Source of the DNA: JALHSW01 sp963720675
Lineage (GTDB): Bacteria; Actinomycetota; Acidimicrobiia; IMCC26256; PALSA-555
NCBI GenBank assembly: GCA_963720675.1
Contig: CAVRGH010000010.1
Location: 1,178,001-1,242,000, forward strand
DNA length: 64,000 nucleotides
Direction: 5' to 3'
Shown one piece after another: positions 39,542-47,989 of this stretch (positions are counted from its first letter, which is position 1; every line of letters starts with the position of its first letter). The position numbers and the translations under genes are program-made. The notes under the pieces are model-generated. The model was not told the DNA's origin. It did not search any database and worked only from the letters and a program-made list of their open reading frames with translations.

Positions 39542-39967
39542 CCGCCGACCCCCACCACCGCGGCGCTCGAGGAGCGCGTCCGCACTGCGCTCAACGAGGT
39601 CCAGGACCCGTGCAGCGTGGTCGCAGGGGTCCCGGCCGGCATCGTCGACATGGGTCTCGTGCGCTCGCTCGAGGTCGAAGACGGGCCGCACGGTGCCGTC
39701 GTGCGCGTCGCGATCGGCGTGACCGAGCCGACGTGCCTGATGGGCCCCTCCTTCGCCACCGGGGCGCGCGAGCGGCTCGCGGCCGTGCCCGGGGTCGCGC
39801 AGGTCGACGTGGAGCTCAGCGGCGACGCTGAGTGGTCACCGCTCGACATGGCGCCCGACTACCGCGCCCGCCTGGCCGAGCATCGACGACTGCAGCGGGG
39901 TGACATCGAGGTGGTCGAGACGGCGAGTGGCGGAGTGATCCGCATTCCGGCGGCCGGGCCGGCATGA
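39538..39967 (+). CDS. DUF59/MIP18-type metal-sulfur cluster assembly protein, homopolymer frame break
   Basis: A small protein of about 143 residues, family DUF59 (PaaD/SufT-like), with EERVRTALNEVQDPCSVVAG and the conserved VDMGLVRSLEV and VTEPTCLMGPSF. Such proteins assist iron-sulfur cluster loading. The frame starting ATG 39538 (MTADP) joins the conserved frame only if one C of a CCCCC run (39549-39553 region) is removed, giving MTADPTTAALEERV, so a homopolymer error is likely. It overlaps the amidohydrolase and the SDR starts. It may assemble the cluster of a nearby enzyme or of the amidohydrolase partner. Confidence 0.82.
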
Positions 39968-40726
39968 CGCTCCAGGGCCTCGACGGCAAGGTCGCGATCG
40001 TCACCGGGGGCGGCAGCGGCATGGGCGCCGCGACCTCGCGGCGGCTCGCCCGGGAAGGCGCGAAGGTCGCGGTGGTCGACCTCAACGAGGGCGCGGCAAA
40101 GGACGTCGCCGCCTCGCTCGAGAGCGACGCGATCGCCGTGGGAGCCGACGTCTCCACCGAGGACGGCGTCGCCGCGTACGTGCGTGCCACCGTCGACGCG
40201 TTCGGGCGGGTCGATCTGTTCCACAACAACGCGGGCTACGGCGGACACCTCGCGCCACTGTGGGAGATGTCGGTCGACGAGTTCGACAAGACGATGGCCG
40301 TGAACACCCGGGGTGTCTTCCTCGGCTTGCGCGCCGTGCTCCGACAGATGGCCACCCAGGGCGACGGCGGCGCGATCGTGAACACGGCCTCGGTGTCCGG
40401 GCCTCCGGGCGGTGCCGGGGCAGGGCGGCTACGTGCCGTCGAAGCACGCCTGCGTGGGGCTCACCAAGGTGGCCGCGCTCGACGCCGGGAGCCTGAAGGT
40501 GCGCGTGAACGCGGTGTGTCCCGGGCTGGTGCAGACGCCGATGCTCCAGGGGCTCGTCGACGAGATCGGCACGGAGATCCTCGACATGATGCTGACCCAG
40601 GTGCCCGCCGGGCGGGGCGGCGAGGCGGACGAGATCGCGAACCTCGTCGTGTGGCTGATGTCCGACGAAGCGTCCTACGTCAACGGTGCGATCCTCACCA
40701 TCGACGGCGGCATCAGCGCGGGGTAG
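39964..40726 (+). CDS. Short-chain dehydrogenase/reductase, frame break
   Basis: Classical SDR. The cofactor motif is VAIVTGGGSGMGAATSRRL, with VVDLNEGAA suggesting NAD. IVNTASVSGPPGGAG has the active-site Ser, and after a break near 40405 the frame resumes GQGGYVPSKHACVGLTKVAA with the catalytic Tyr and Lys. The end is VNGAILTIDGGISAG. The total is about 253 residues. ATG 39964 overlaps the DUF59 stop. It abuts the EthD-like gene convergently with no gap (40726/40727). It is probably co-expressed with the amidohydrolase and oxidises a hydroxylated intermediate. Confidence 0.85.
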
Positions 40727-41506
40727 TCACTCCGGCAGCGTCCGCTGGATGGCACCGCGCATCCGCGAGTGGTCGACGTGGCCGACCTCGTCCTCGAAGA
40801 GCTGCGCAGCGACATCGGGGTTCATCGTGGAGCCCAGGAGGCTCTCGAGCGAGTCGATCGCGATCGTGTCGTACATGTCGTAGCCCGGCGCGGGCAGGCC
40901 TGCCGCCTCGGACGCGGCGTGCGACGCGTCCTGGTCGGCGTGCAGCTGCTCGTAGGCCAGCGGCAAGGGGTCCACGATCGAGAGCGCCAGCGGACCATGC
41001 TGATGCAGCCACCACTGGGTGAGCTGCTCCATGGTGATCGCCGGGTCCCGGTAGCCGAGGATGGCCAGGAACAGCGGAGCGTCGTCGGCGGAGAGGAAGC
41101 GGTAGCACCGGCCGGCGATGACCGCCGAGCGCTCTGCGTCGACCTGGTCCCCGAGCGCGTCGAGCACACCATCCACGAGTGCGGCGGCATCAGTGGCCGC
41201 CAATCCCGCGGGCGCGGTGACCTCGATCACGCCGTGGACGGGCTCGAGCTCGCCCCGGTCGCCGCCCATCGTCTGCGACAGCGGATCGTCGGGCAGCCGT
41301 ACGCCGACCCGCACCAGACCTCGCTCCGACGAGCGCTCGCCGCTCGGCGTCCCGACGCGTGCGCGCAGCATCGCACCGGTCAGGCGGATCGCGGCTTCGA
41401 ACGCCGCCGACGGTCGGCCGTCGCCGTCGCGAGCGGTTGCGGCGAGGACGAGCACGACGCGAGCCCGGACATCATCGGGCGCCGTGGTGGACACGGGCCG
41501 GAACAT
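40727..41506 (-). CDS. EthD-like dimeric alpha/beta-barrel protein
   Basis: A 259-residue protein with a C-terminal EthD-type domain: LTQWWLHQHGPLALSIVDPL then AYEQLHADQDASHAASEAAG. It is a distant paralog of the protein at 57639, sharing WWLHxHGP, YxQLHxDxDAS and a terminal EDEVGHVDHSRM-like motif. EthD domains occur in EthD, OMO and related small oxygenase partners, often without known chemistry. The N-terminal half (FRPVSTTAPDDVRARVVLVL) is like the paralog's. ATG at 41506 lies directly beside the TGTCGGACG dyad, with no room for a strong ribosome site. It is divergent from the molybdenum hydroxylase. Confidence 0.7.
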   Translation of the reverse strand: MFRPVSTTAPDDVRARVVLVLAATARDGDGRPSAAFEAAIRLTGAMLRARVGTPSGERSSERGLVRVGVRLPDDPLSQTMGGDRGELEPVHGVIEVTAPAGLAATDAAALVDGVLDALGDQVDAERSAVIAGRCYRFLSADDAPLFLAILGYRDPAITMEQLTQWWLHQHGPLALSIVDPLPLAYEQLHADQDASHAASEAAGLPAPGYDMYDTIAIDSLESLLGSTMNPDVAAQLFEDEVGHVDHSRMRGAIQRTLPE

Positions 41507-41512
41507 AGGGCA

Positions 41513-41528
41513 ACATCGTCCGACAATC
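41513..41528. promoter_or_regulatory. TGTCGGACG dyad between divergent EthD-like and CoxS genes
   Basis: On the minus strand GATTGTCGGACGATGTTG (core TGTCGGACG, 41517-41525) lies in the 47-base region between starts at 41506 and 41554. It matches the core of the sites at 3490, 11631, 16096 and 19036. Confidence 0.55.
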
Positions 41529-41553
41529 AATGTCGGCCGTCCGGGGGGACTCC

Positions 41554-42037
41554 ATGCAGGTGCGGATGACGGTGAACGGTGTCGACGTCGCGCACGACAT
41601 CGAGCCCAGGTTGCTGCTCGTGCAGTACCTGCGCGAGGTCGCCGGCGCTGACCGGTACCAAGGTCGGTTGCGACACGTCGTCGTGCGGTGCGTGCACGGT
41701 GCTCGTCGGGGGTGAGTCGGTGAAGAGCTGCACGATGCTCGCCGCGCAGGCCGACGGCGCCACGGTCACGACCATCGAGGGGCTGGCCCAGGACGGCGAG
41801 CTCCATCCGGTGCAACAAGCCTTCCACGAGGAGCACGGCCTCCAGTGCGGGTACTGCACGCCCGGGATGGTGCTGGCAGTCGTCTCGCTGCTCGACGAGA
41901 ACCCTTCCCCGACGGAGGCGCAGGTGCGCCAGGGGCTCGAGGGCAACCTCTGCCGCTGCACCGGCTACCACAACATCGTGAAGGCCGTACTCGCCGCGGC
42001 AGCCGGCACCCCCGCGACCACGGCGGTGGGGTCGTGA
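41554..42037 (+). CDS. Molybdenum hydroxylase small subunit (CoxS-like [2Fe-2S] protein), frame break
   Basis: Iron-sulfur subunit with two [2Fe-2S] clusters. The N-terminal plant-type motif reads [17 protein letters not shown], and the second has [20 protein letters not shown] plus [16 protein letters not shown]. The break near 41655 separates [18 protein letters not shown] from [12 protein letters not shown] at 41554 has GGGGGG spaced five bases upstream. It is the first gene of the S-L-M operon, which would be read from the divergent region at 41.5 kb. Family members are subunits of CO, xanthine, nicotinate, or aromatic-CoA hydroxylases. Confidence 0.88.
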
Positions 42038-42040
42038 CCG

Positions 42041-44393
42041 TTGCTCGGCAGTCGACTCCCCCGGCGTGAGGACGCGGCGCTGCTCACGGGCGAGGCGCGC
42101 TTCGTCGACGACCTCCCGATCCACGACGCGCTGCACGCAAAGCTCGTGCGCAGCCCCTTCGCCCACGCGCGGGTCACGGCGATCAACACCGTGGAGGCGG
42201 CGGCGATGCCCGGCGTCGTCGGCGTCTACACCGCGGCCGACTTCGCGGACGAGTTCGCCACTCCGCTGCCGTGCGCGTGGCCGGTGACGCCCGACATGGT
42301 GAACCCGCCGCACTTCCCGCTCGCAACCGGCGAGGTCCACTACGCGGGCGAACCCGTCGCCGTCGTCCTCGCCGAGTCGCGAGCGGCGGCGCGGGACGCG
42401 CTCGAGGCCGTCGTCGTCGACTACGAGGAGCTTCCCGGCAGTCGTCGATCTCGAAGCAGGCGCTGGCGGACACGAACCTGGCCCACACCGACCTCTCGTC
42501 GAACACGTCATACGTCTGGCCGCTCGTGCCCGACCCGGAGGCGGTCGACCGCGCCTTTCGCTGAACGCCGCGCACACCGTGAAGGAGCGCTACGTCCACC
42601 AGCGACTCATCGCGATGGCGATGGAGCCGCGTGGTGTCGCGGTCGTGCCCGAGCCCTACGGGGGCGACTTCACCATCTATTCCGCCGACCCAGATCCCGC
42701 ACATCCTGAAGGTGCAGCTCGCGATCTGCGCTGCGGCATCGCCGGAGCACAAGCTCCGCGTCGGTCGCGCCGAGCGTCGGTGGCGGGTTCGGATCCAAGC
42801 TCGACGTCTACGGCGAGGAGGTGCTCTGCCCTCGTGCTCGCCCGCCGACTGGGCGTCCCGATCCGCTGGGCCGAGGAGCGCGGCGAGAACACCCAGGCCA
42901 CGGTCCACGGGCGCGGGCAGATCCAGGAGATGGAGCTCGCGGCCGACGCCGACGGTCGAATCACCGCCGTTCGAGCGAACGTGGTCGCCGACATGGGGGC
43001 CTACCTCCAGCTCGTGAGCCCCGGAGTGCCCCTCCTCGGCGGCTTCATCTACCACGGGGTCTATGACGTGCCCGCGTACTCGTTCACGTGTCGCGGCGTG
43101 TTCACGAACTGCACGCCGACGGACGCGTACCGGGGGGCGGGACGCCCGGAAGCCACGTTCGCCATCGAGCGCGCGATCGAGGCCCTCGCCCGCGAGGTGG
43201 GCATCGATCCGGTGGAGATCCGGCGGCGGAACTTCATCGCGGCCGATGCCTTCCCGTACGAGACCGCGGCCGGCCTCACCTACGACAGCGGCAACTACGA
43301 CGGGGCGCTCGACGAGTCGCTGCGGATCGCGGGCTACGAGGGACTGCGGGCCGAGCAGGACGCGCGCCGAGCGCGCGGTGACACGAAGCATCTCGGCGTC
43401 GGGATCTCCGTCTACGTGGAGATGTGCGGTCTGGCGCCGAGCCGTCTGCTCGGGCAGCTGAGCTTCGGCGCCGGCGGGTGGGAGCACGCCGAGGTCCGCG
43501 TGCTGCCCACCTGCAAGGTCGAGGTGATCACCGGCACCGCACCGCACGGCCAGGGCCACGAGACCAGCTGGGCGATGATCGTCGCCGACCGTCTCGGTGT
43601 GCCGGTCGAGGATGTGGAGGTGCTCCACTCCGACACGGCGATCTCGCACCTCGGTCTCGACACGTACGGCTCGCGGTCGCTCGCGGTCGGCGGGACGGCG
43701 ATCTTCAAGGCCTGCGACAAGGTCATCGACAAGGCGCGCACGATCGCCGCCCACCACCTCGAAGCCGCGGAGGAGGATCTCGAGTTCGTCGACGGGACGT
43801 TCCGCGTCCGCGGGACCCCGACGCGACTCCTCCCGATCCAGGCGATCGCCTTCGAGGCGTTCACCGCGCACAACCTCCCGGACGGCATCGAGCCGAACCT
43901 CACGGCCAGCGCCTCGTACGACCCCGAGAACTTCACGTTCCCGTTCGGTGCGCACATCGCGGTCGTGGAGGTCGACCAGGAGACCGGCCACGTCGACCTC
44001 CTCAGGTACATCGCGGTCGACGACTGCGGGAACCAGGTCAACCCGCTCATCGTCGAGGGCCAGGTGCACGGGGGCGTCGTCCAAGGGGTCGCGCAGGCGC
44101 TGTTCGAGGAGGCGGTGTACGACGAGGCCGGCCAGCTGCGAACCGCGTCGCTCGCCGACTACCTCGTGCCCTCGGCCGCCGAGATGCCCAGCCTCGAGCT
44201 CGGGCACACGGTCACGCCGAGTCCGGTCACACCGATGGGCGTGAAGGGCGTCGGCGAGGCAGGCACGATCGGAGCCGCCCCGGCCGTGGTCAACGCGGTC
44301 GTCGACGCACTCTCGCCCCTCGGCGTGACCGAGGTGCCGATGCCGGCATCGCCCGAGCGAGTATGGACCGCGATCCAGGAGGCCGGCCGATGA
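42041..44393 (+). CDS. Molybdenum hydroxylase large subunit (form II CoxL-like), at least six frame breaks
   Basis: Molybdopterin catalytic subunit of about 780 residues. Evidence includes LPRREDAALLTGEARFVDDL at the start, TQIPHILKVQLAICAAA, APSVGGGFGSKLDVYGEEVL, GVPIRWAEERGENTQATVHG and TAPHGQGHETSWAMI. The active-site loop reads TDAYRGAGRPEATF, the AYRGAGR motif of form II proteins; form I CO dehydrogenases have AYxCSFR. So CO oxidation is not implied and an aldehyde, purine or aromatic substrate is possible. Breaks occur near 42437, 42455, 42560, 42690, 42760 and 42825. The start is unclear: TTG 42041 is used, though GTG 42034 with an indel is as likely. Confidence 0.87.
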
Positions 44394-45211
44394 TCCCCGC
44401 CGCGTTCGACTACGTGCGCGCCACCTCTGCAGCGGAGGCCGTCGCCGCGCTCTCCGAACATGGCGACGACGCGAAGCTGCTCGCGGGCGGGATGTCGCTG
44501 CTCCCCCTGATGAAGCTGCGCCTGGCCACACCCACCGTGCTCGTCGACGTCGGCCGCCTGGGCGACCTGTCCTACGTCCGGGACGGCGACGACCACGTCG
44601 CGATCGGGGCACTCACCCGCCACCGCGACCTCGAGACGAGCGACCTGCTGGCGCGGGAATGTGCGGTCCTCCAGGGCGTCGCCGCCGAGGTCGGCGACAA
44701 CCAGGTCCGACATCGCGGGACGTTGGGTGGCTCCGTCGCCCACGGCGACCCCGCGTCGGACCTTCCGGCAGCACTGGTCGCACTCGACGCAACCTTCGTG
44801 GCGACCGGCCCCGGTGGCACGCGCGAGCTGCCCGCCGGCGACTTCTTCCGGGGGTTCCTCGAGACGGCGCTTGCTCCCGACGAGCTGCTCACCGAGATCC
44901 GGGTGCCCAAGACCGGGCCGAACGGCTGGGCCTACGAGAAGTTCAACCGCCGGGCCCAGGACTGGGCCATCGTGGGTGCGCTCGCGGCGACCGTCGGCGG
45001 GGAGAAGCGCGTCGCGCTGGTGAACATGGGCGCGACGCCGGTGCGCGCGAGTGCGGTCGAGTCCGCGCTCGCGGCCGGCGCTTCGAACGAGGAGGCTGCC
45101 CAGGCCGCCGCGGACGGCACCGAGCCCCCTGCCGACCTCAACGCATCCTCGTCGTTCCGTGAGCATCTCGCCCGCGTGCTCGTCCGGCGCGCGCTCGATG
45201 CAAGTGCCTGA
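44390..45211 (+). CDS. Molybdenum hydroxylase medium subunit (CoxM-like FAD protein)
   Basis: A 273-residue FAD-binding subunit. The pyrophosphate motif is KLLAGGMSLLPLMKLRLA, and the second FAD motif is HRGTLGGSVAHGDPASDLPA. The C-terminal CO-dehydrogenase flavoprotein domain includes GWAYEKFNRRAQDWAIVG. The ATG overlaps the CoxL stop (ATGA), so it is in the same operon. It is the last of the S-L-M trio; the S-L-M order differs from the M-S-L order often seen for CO dehydrogenases. It transfers electrons from the iron-sulfur subunit to an acceptor. No accessory cox genes (D, E, F) are adjacent. Confidence 0.9.
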   Translation: MIPAAFDYVRATSAAEAVAALSEHGDDAKLLAGGMSLLPLMKLRLATPTVLVDVGRLGDLSYVRDGDDHVAIGALTRHRDLETSDLLARECAVLQGVAAEVGDNQVRHRGTLGGSVAHGDPASDLPAALVALDATFVATGPGGTRELPAGDFFRGFLETALAPDELLTEIRVPKTGPNGWAYEKFNRRAQDWAIVGALAATVGGEKRVALVNMGATPVRASAVESALAAGASNEEAAQAAADGTEPPADLNASSSFREHLARVLVRRALDASA

Positions 45212-45252
45212 GACCACCTCCGTAACCCGACTCCGAGCAACCGAGGAGACCC

Positions 45253-46251
45253 ATGACCACCGTTGAGAACCGATCCGAGGCCGCAGCCACCGCCATCGGC
45301 CGGCCCGACGGGCCCGGCTTCCACCAGTGCTGGTACGTGGTCGCGCTCGCCGACGAGCTCGACGAGACCCCCCTGCTGTCGAAGGAGTTCCTGGGCGGCC
45401 GGGTCATCGTGTACCGGACGGCCGACGGCACACCGACGGTCCTGAGCGCGTACTGCGCGCACGTGGGTGCCGATCTCGGTGTCGGCAAGCTCGACGGCGA
45501 CGAGGTCGAATGCGCGTTCCATCGGTTCCGCTACGGGCCCGACGGCAAGTGCACGTGGGTTCCCGGTGACAACGACGTCCCCGAGAAGGCGCGAGTCTTC
45601 GCGTACCCCACGGCCGAGCGATGGGGTGCGATCTGGGCGTTCAACGGGCCCGAGGCGCTCTACGACGTGCCGGCATGGCGCGACTACGCGCCCGACCAGC
45701 TGGTCACCCGCGTCCATGAGACGGATCCGTTCCCGATCGAGCCATGGATCATGATCACCAACTCCTGGGACTTCCTCCACCTGCGCGAGCTGCACGGACT
45801 CCAGTTCGAGGAGGACCCCAAGAACATCGAGATGCCGAACCCCTACGTCCACGAGTACGACACGGTGTTCACGATGCCCAACATCGGCACGATGCAACAG
45901 CGCATCCGCCAGAGCGGCACCAACACCGTCGCGCTGTGCGCCACCCTCGACGGCGAGGACAGCATGTCGCTCTTCAGCGCGACGCCGCTGCGCGAAGGCC
46001 TCACTGCGAGCTACAGCTTCGCGGCGACTCCCGACACTCGTGACGGTTCGCCGGAGCAGGACGAGGCGGTCGAGACCCGCCTGGTGATCCAGGAGGCGTT
46101 CAGCGATCAGCTGCTCGCCGACGACATCCCGGTGCTGTCGACCATCCGGTTCCGGGAGGGTGCACTGCTCCCGGACGACCGGATGCTCGCGCGCTACCTC
46201 CGCTTCGTCCGTCAGTACCCGAGGATGGATGCTGCCGGCTTCGTGGCCTGA
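45253..46251 (+). CDS. Rieske non-haem iron oxygenase alpha subunit
   Basis: A 332-residue oxygenase component of the same group as those at 17901, 46973 and 48680. Rieske ligands are SAYCAHVGADLGVGKLDG (CxH) and ECAFHRFRYGPDGK (CxxH). The catalytic domain has ITNSWDFLHLRELHGLQFE, with Asp and two His. LSTIRFREGALLPDDRMLARYLR is the shared C-terminus. ATG at 45253 follows CCGAGGAGACC. It is 41 bases downstream of the molybdenum hydroxylase, in the same direction, so it may be co-transcribed with it. No reductase or ferredoxin gene is present. The substrate is unknown. Confidence 0.88.
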   Translation: MTTVENRSEAAATAIGRPDGPGFHQCWYVVALADELDETPLLSKEFLGGRVIVYRTADGTPTVLSAYCAHVGADLGVGKLDGDEVECAFHRFRYGPDGKCTWVPGDNDVPEKARVFAYPTAERWGAIWAFNGPEALYDVPAWRDYAPDQLVTRVHETDPFPIEPWIMITNSWDFLHLRELHGLQFEEDPKNIEMPNPYVHEYDTVFTMPNIGTMQQRIRQSGTNTVALCATLDGEDSMSLFSATPLREGLTASYSFAATPDTRDGSPEQDEAVETRLVIQEAFSDQLLADDIPVLSTIRFREGALLPDDRMLARYLRFVRQYPRMDAAGFVA

Positions 46252-46296
46252 TCCGAAGTTCCGTCCCGTTCCACATCGAGCCCTCGGGGCACGCCG

Positions 46297-46902
46297 TCAG
46301 TCGCGATGCGATGACGGGCGCAAGCCGCTGGTCAGGATCGCGACGTACCGCTCCACCAGCTCGGTCATCGGCTCGCCGAGGTGGTTCGCCGCCTCACCGA
46401 TCCCGATGAGGAGGGCGGAGATGTCGTCGGCGGTGACGCCCTCGCGCACCGCGCCGGCCGCGATCGCGCGCTCGAGCACGGCGCCGGTCGCGGCGAAGAG
46501 CCGCCGGACGGCCTCGGGGCGCCCGCGCGCGAGGTCGGTGCCGGCACGCGCCGCACGCACGAGCACGATGTCGCGCGCCATGACGAGCGCCGAGTCGTGG
46601 ACGAGCTCGTAGAAGGCGGCGCCGGCATCGGGCTCGTCGAGCGCGGCGACCGACGCCGCGGTGAGCTCGTCGAAGGCGCGCTCGATCACCGCGGCGACGA
46701 GCGCGTCCTTGGTCGGGAAGTTCCGGTACACGGTGCCGACCCCGACTCCGGCCGACCGGGCGATCTCCTCCACCGGGACGTCCAGGCCGCGCGCGGCGAG
46801 CACCCCCCGAGCCGCGTCGAGGAGCGCCGCCCGGTTGCGCGTGGCGTCGGCCCGGCGCACGCCCGCCGGCCGAGGTGTCCGCGGTGTTGACGTGGCAGTC
46901 AT
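46297..46902 (-). CDS. TetR-family transcriptional regulator
   Basis: A 201-residue TetR regulator. The N-terminal helix-turn-helix is AALLDAARGVLAARGLDVPV then EEIARSAGVGVGTVYRNFPTK. The C-terminal effector domain (SALVMARDIVLVRAARAGTD) is typical of a subfamily related to aromatic and efflux regulators. It is divergent from the Rieske gene at 46973, with a perfect 11-base inverted repeat between them. It is a paralog of the TetR gene at 47990, sharing RADATRNR/RADAVRNR and GVGVGTVYR/GVGVATVYR. It is probably a repressor of the divergent oxygenase, released by the oxygenase's substrate. Confidence 0.9.
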   Translation of the reverse strand: MTATSTPRTPRPAGVRRADATRNRAALLDAARGVLAARGLDVPVEEIARSAGVGVGTVYRNFPTKDALVAAVIERAFDELTAASVAALDEPDAGAAFYELVHDSALVMARDIVLVRAARAGTDLARGRPEAVRRLFAATGAVLERAIAAGAVREGVTADDISALLIGIGEAANHLGEPMTELVERYVAILTSGLRPSSHRD

Positions 46903-46912
46903 CTCGTCGTAT

Positions 46913-46940
46913 CGTAACCGGAAGATCAGTTCCGGTTACG
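46913..46940. promoter_or_regulatory. Perfect 11-base inverted repeat operator of the TetR/Rieske pair
   Basis: CGTAACCGGAA (46913-46923), six bases, then TTCCGGTTACG (46930-46940), with every arm base matching. It is centred in the 70-base gap between TetR (start 46902) and the divergent Rieske gene (start 46973) and is the best operator candidate of the window. Confidence 0.8.
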
Positions 46941-46972
46941 GTTCCGGCGCGATCATCTCTCGGGGGGACTCC

Positions 46973-47989
46973 ATGACGACCACCGCACCGCGCACCGCAG
47001 CGACGCCCACCCGAGCGAGCCAGCTCGGGGAGTTCGGCGCCGGCGGGTTCGACCAGTGCTGGTACCCGATCGCGCGCTCTGCTGACGTCGGACCGGGCCA
47101 GGTCCTCGGCGCCGACTTCCTCGACGGCCGCGTGGTGTGCTTCCGCGGCGAGAACGGTGCCGCCACCGTCCTCTCCGCCTACTGCCGCCACCTCGGCACC
47201 GACCTCACCCAGGGCGAGGTCATCGGCAACGAGCTCCGCTGCGGCTTCCACTACTGGTGCTACGGCCAACGCGGCGACTGCACCCAGATCCCCGTCTCCG
47301 ACCGCATCCCCGAGGACTCCTCCCTCTTCGCCTACCCCACCGAGGAGTCCTGCGGGCTCATCTGGGCCTTCAACGGCGAGACGCCGCTCTACGAGGTCCC
47401 GTCGTTCCCCGGGGTCGACGTGACAAAGCGCGCGGTGCGTGTCGGAGACATGGGAGTGCTCCCGATGCCCAGCTTCCTCGCCACCGCCAACTCGATGGAC
47501 TTCCAGCACCTCGAGGTCGTCCACGGCGTGCCGAACGAGGTCGACCACGACGACATCGAGATCACCGAGACCAAGATCTCCTACGACATGGTCTGGCACG
47601 ACCCCAACTTCGGACGGATCGAGCAGCACATCGAAGACTTCGGCACCAACGTCGTCTCGATCACCGGCACGATGGCCGGCATGCACATCGCGCAGTTCTT
47701 CGCCGGCCGCCCGGTCCCCGGTGAGACACCTGGTGGGCACACCCACGGCTACATCGTCGTGTCGGTGCCGGAGGCCGCGGTCCAGGGCATCACGGACGAC
47801 GAGGTCGAGCAGCAGCTCGAGCTCGCCGATGTGTACGCGCGGGGCCTGATCAACGACGACATGATCGTCTGCGAGGGGATCCGCTTCCGGATCGACAAGC
47901 TCGTCCCGGCCGACCGGGGGCTCTCGCGCTTCTTCCGCTACTGCGAGGCCTACCCGAAAGCCCACCCGGGGGCGGCCCGCATCCGCTGA
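46973..47989 (+). CDS. Rieske non-haem iron oxygenase alpha subunit (module 1)
   Basis: A 338-residue oxygenase. The Rieske ligands are Cys71/His73 (AYCRHLGTDL) and Cys90/His93 (RCGFHYWCYGQRGDC). The catalytic-domain ligands are in NSMDFQHLEVVHGVPNEV (Asp176, His179, His184). A C-terminal IEDFGTNVVSITG resembles the other window members. ATG at 46973 follows GGGGGGACTCC. It is divergent from TetR at 46297 and converges with the second TetR gene, the two stops sharing TGATCA with no gap. The Rieske-domain DNA (47096-47342) is 243/247 identical to that of the paralog at 48680, while flanking sequence differs. The electron donor is not encoded nearby. Confidence 0.9.
   Translation: MTTTAPRTAATPTRASQLGEFGAGGFDQCWYPIARSADVGPGQVLGADFLDGRVVCFRGENGAATVLSAYCRHLGTDLTQGEVIGNELRCGFHYWCYGQRGDCTQIPVSDRIPEDSSLFAYPTEESCGLIWAFNGETPLYEVPSFPGVDVTKRAVRVGDMGVLPMPSFLATANSMDFQHLEVVHGVPNEVDHDDIEITETKISYDMVWHDPNFGRIEQHIEDFGTNVVSITGTMAGMHIAQFFAGRPVPGETPGGHTHGYIVVSVPEAAVQGITDDEVEQQLELADVYARGLINDDMIVCEGIRFRIDKLVPADRGLSRFFRYCEAYPKAHPGAARIR
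47096..47342 (+). repeat. Near-identical 247-base block shared with 48815-49061 (copy 1)
   Basis: This block covers residues about 42-124 of the first module's oxygenase and matches the second copy with four mismatches, all but one synonymous. Sequence outside it has diverged strongly. A sharp boundary like this fits gene conversion rather than uniform divergence after duplication. Confidence 0.85.

Noticed and set aside
39538..39560. Programmed frameshift in the DUF59 gene
   Set aside because: The break lies at a plain CCCCC run with no downstream pseudoknot or internal ribosome site, and similar breaks affect many other genes, so a homopolymer error is simpler.
43119..43145. CO dehydrogenase identity for the molybdenum hydroxylase
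   Set aside because: The active-site loop is AYRGAGR (form II), not the AYxCSFR loop of form I CO dehydrogenases, and maturation genes are absent nearby.
42183..44612. An 809-residue open frame on the minus strand opposite coxL
   Set aside because: Shadow of the molybdenum hydroxylase gene, which has unmistakable motifs on the plus strand.
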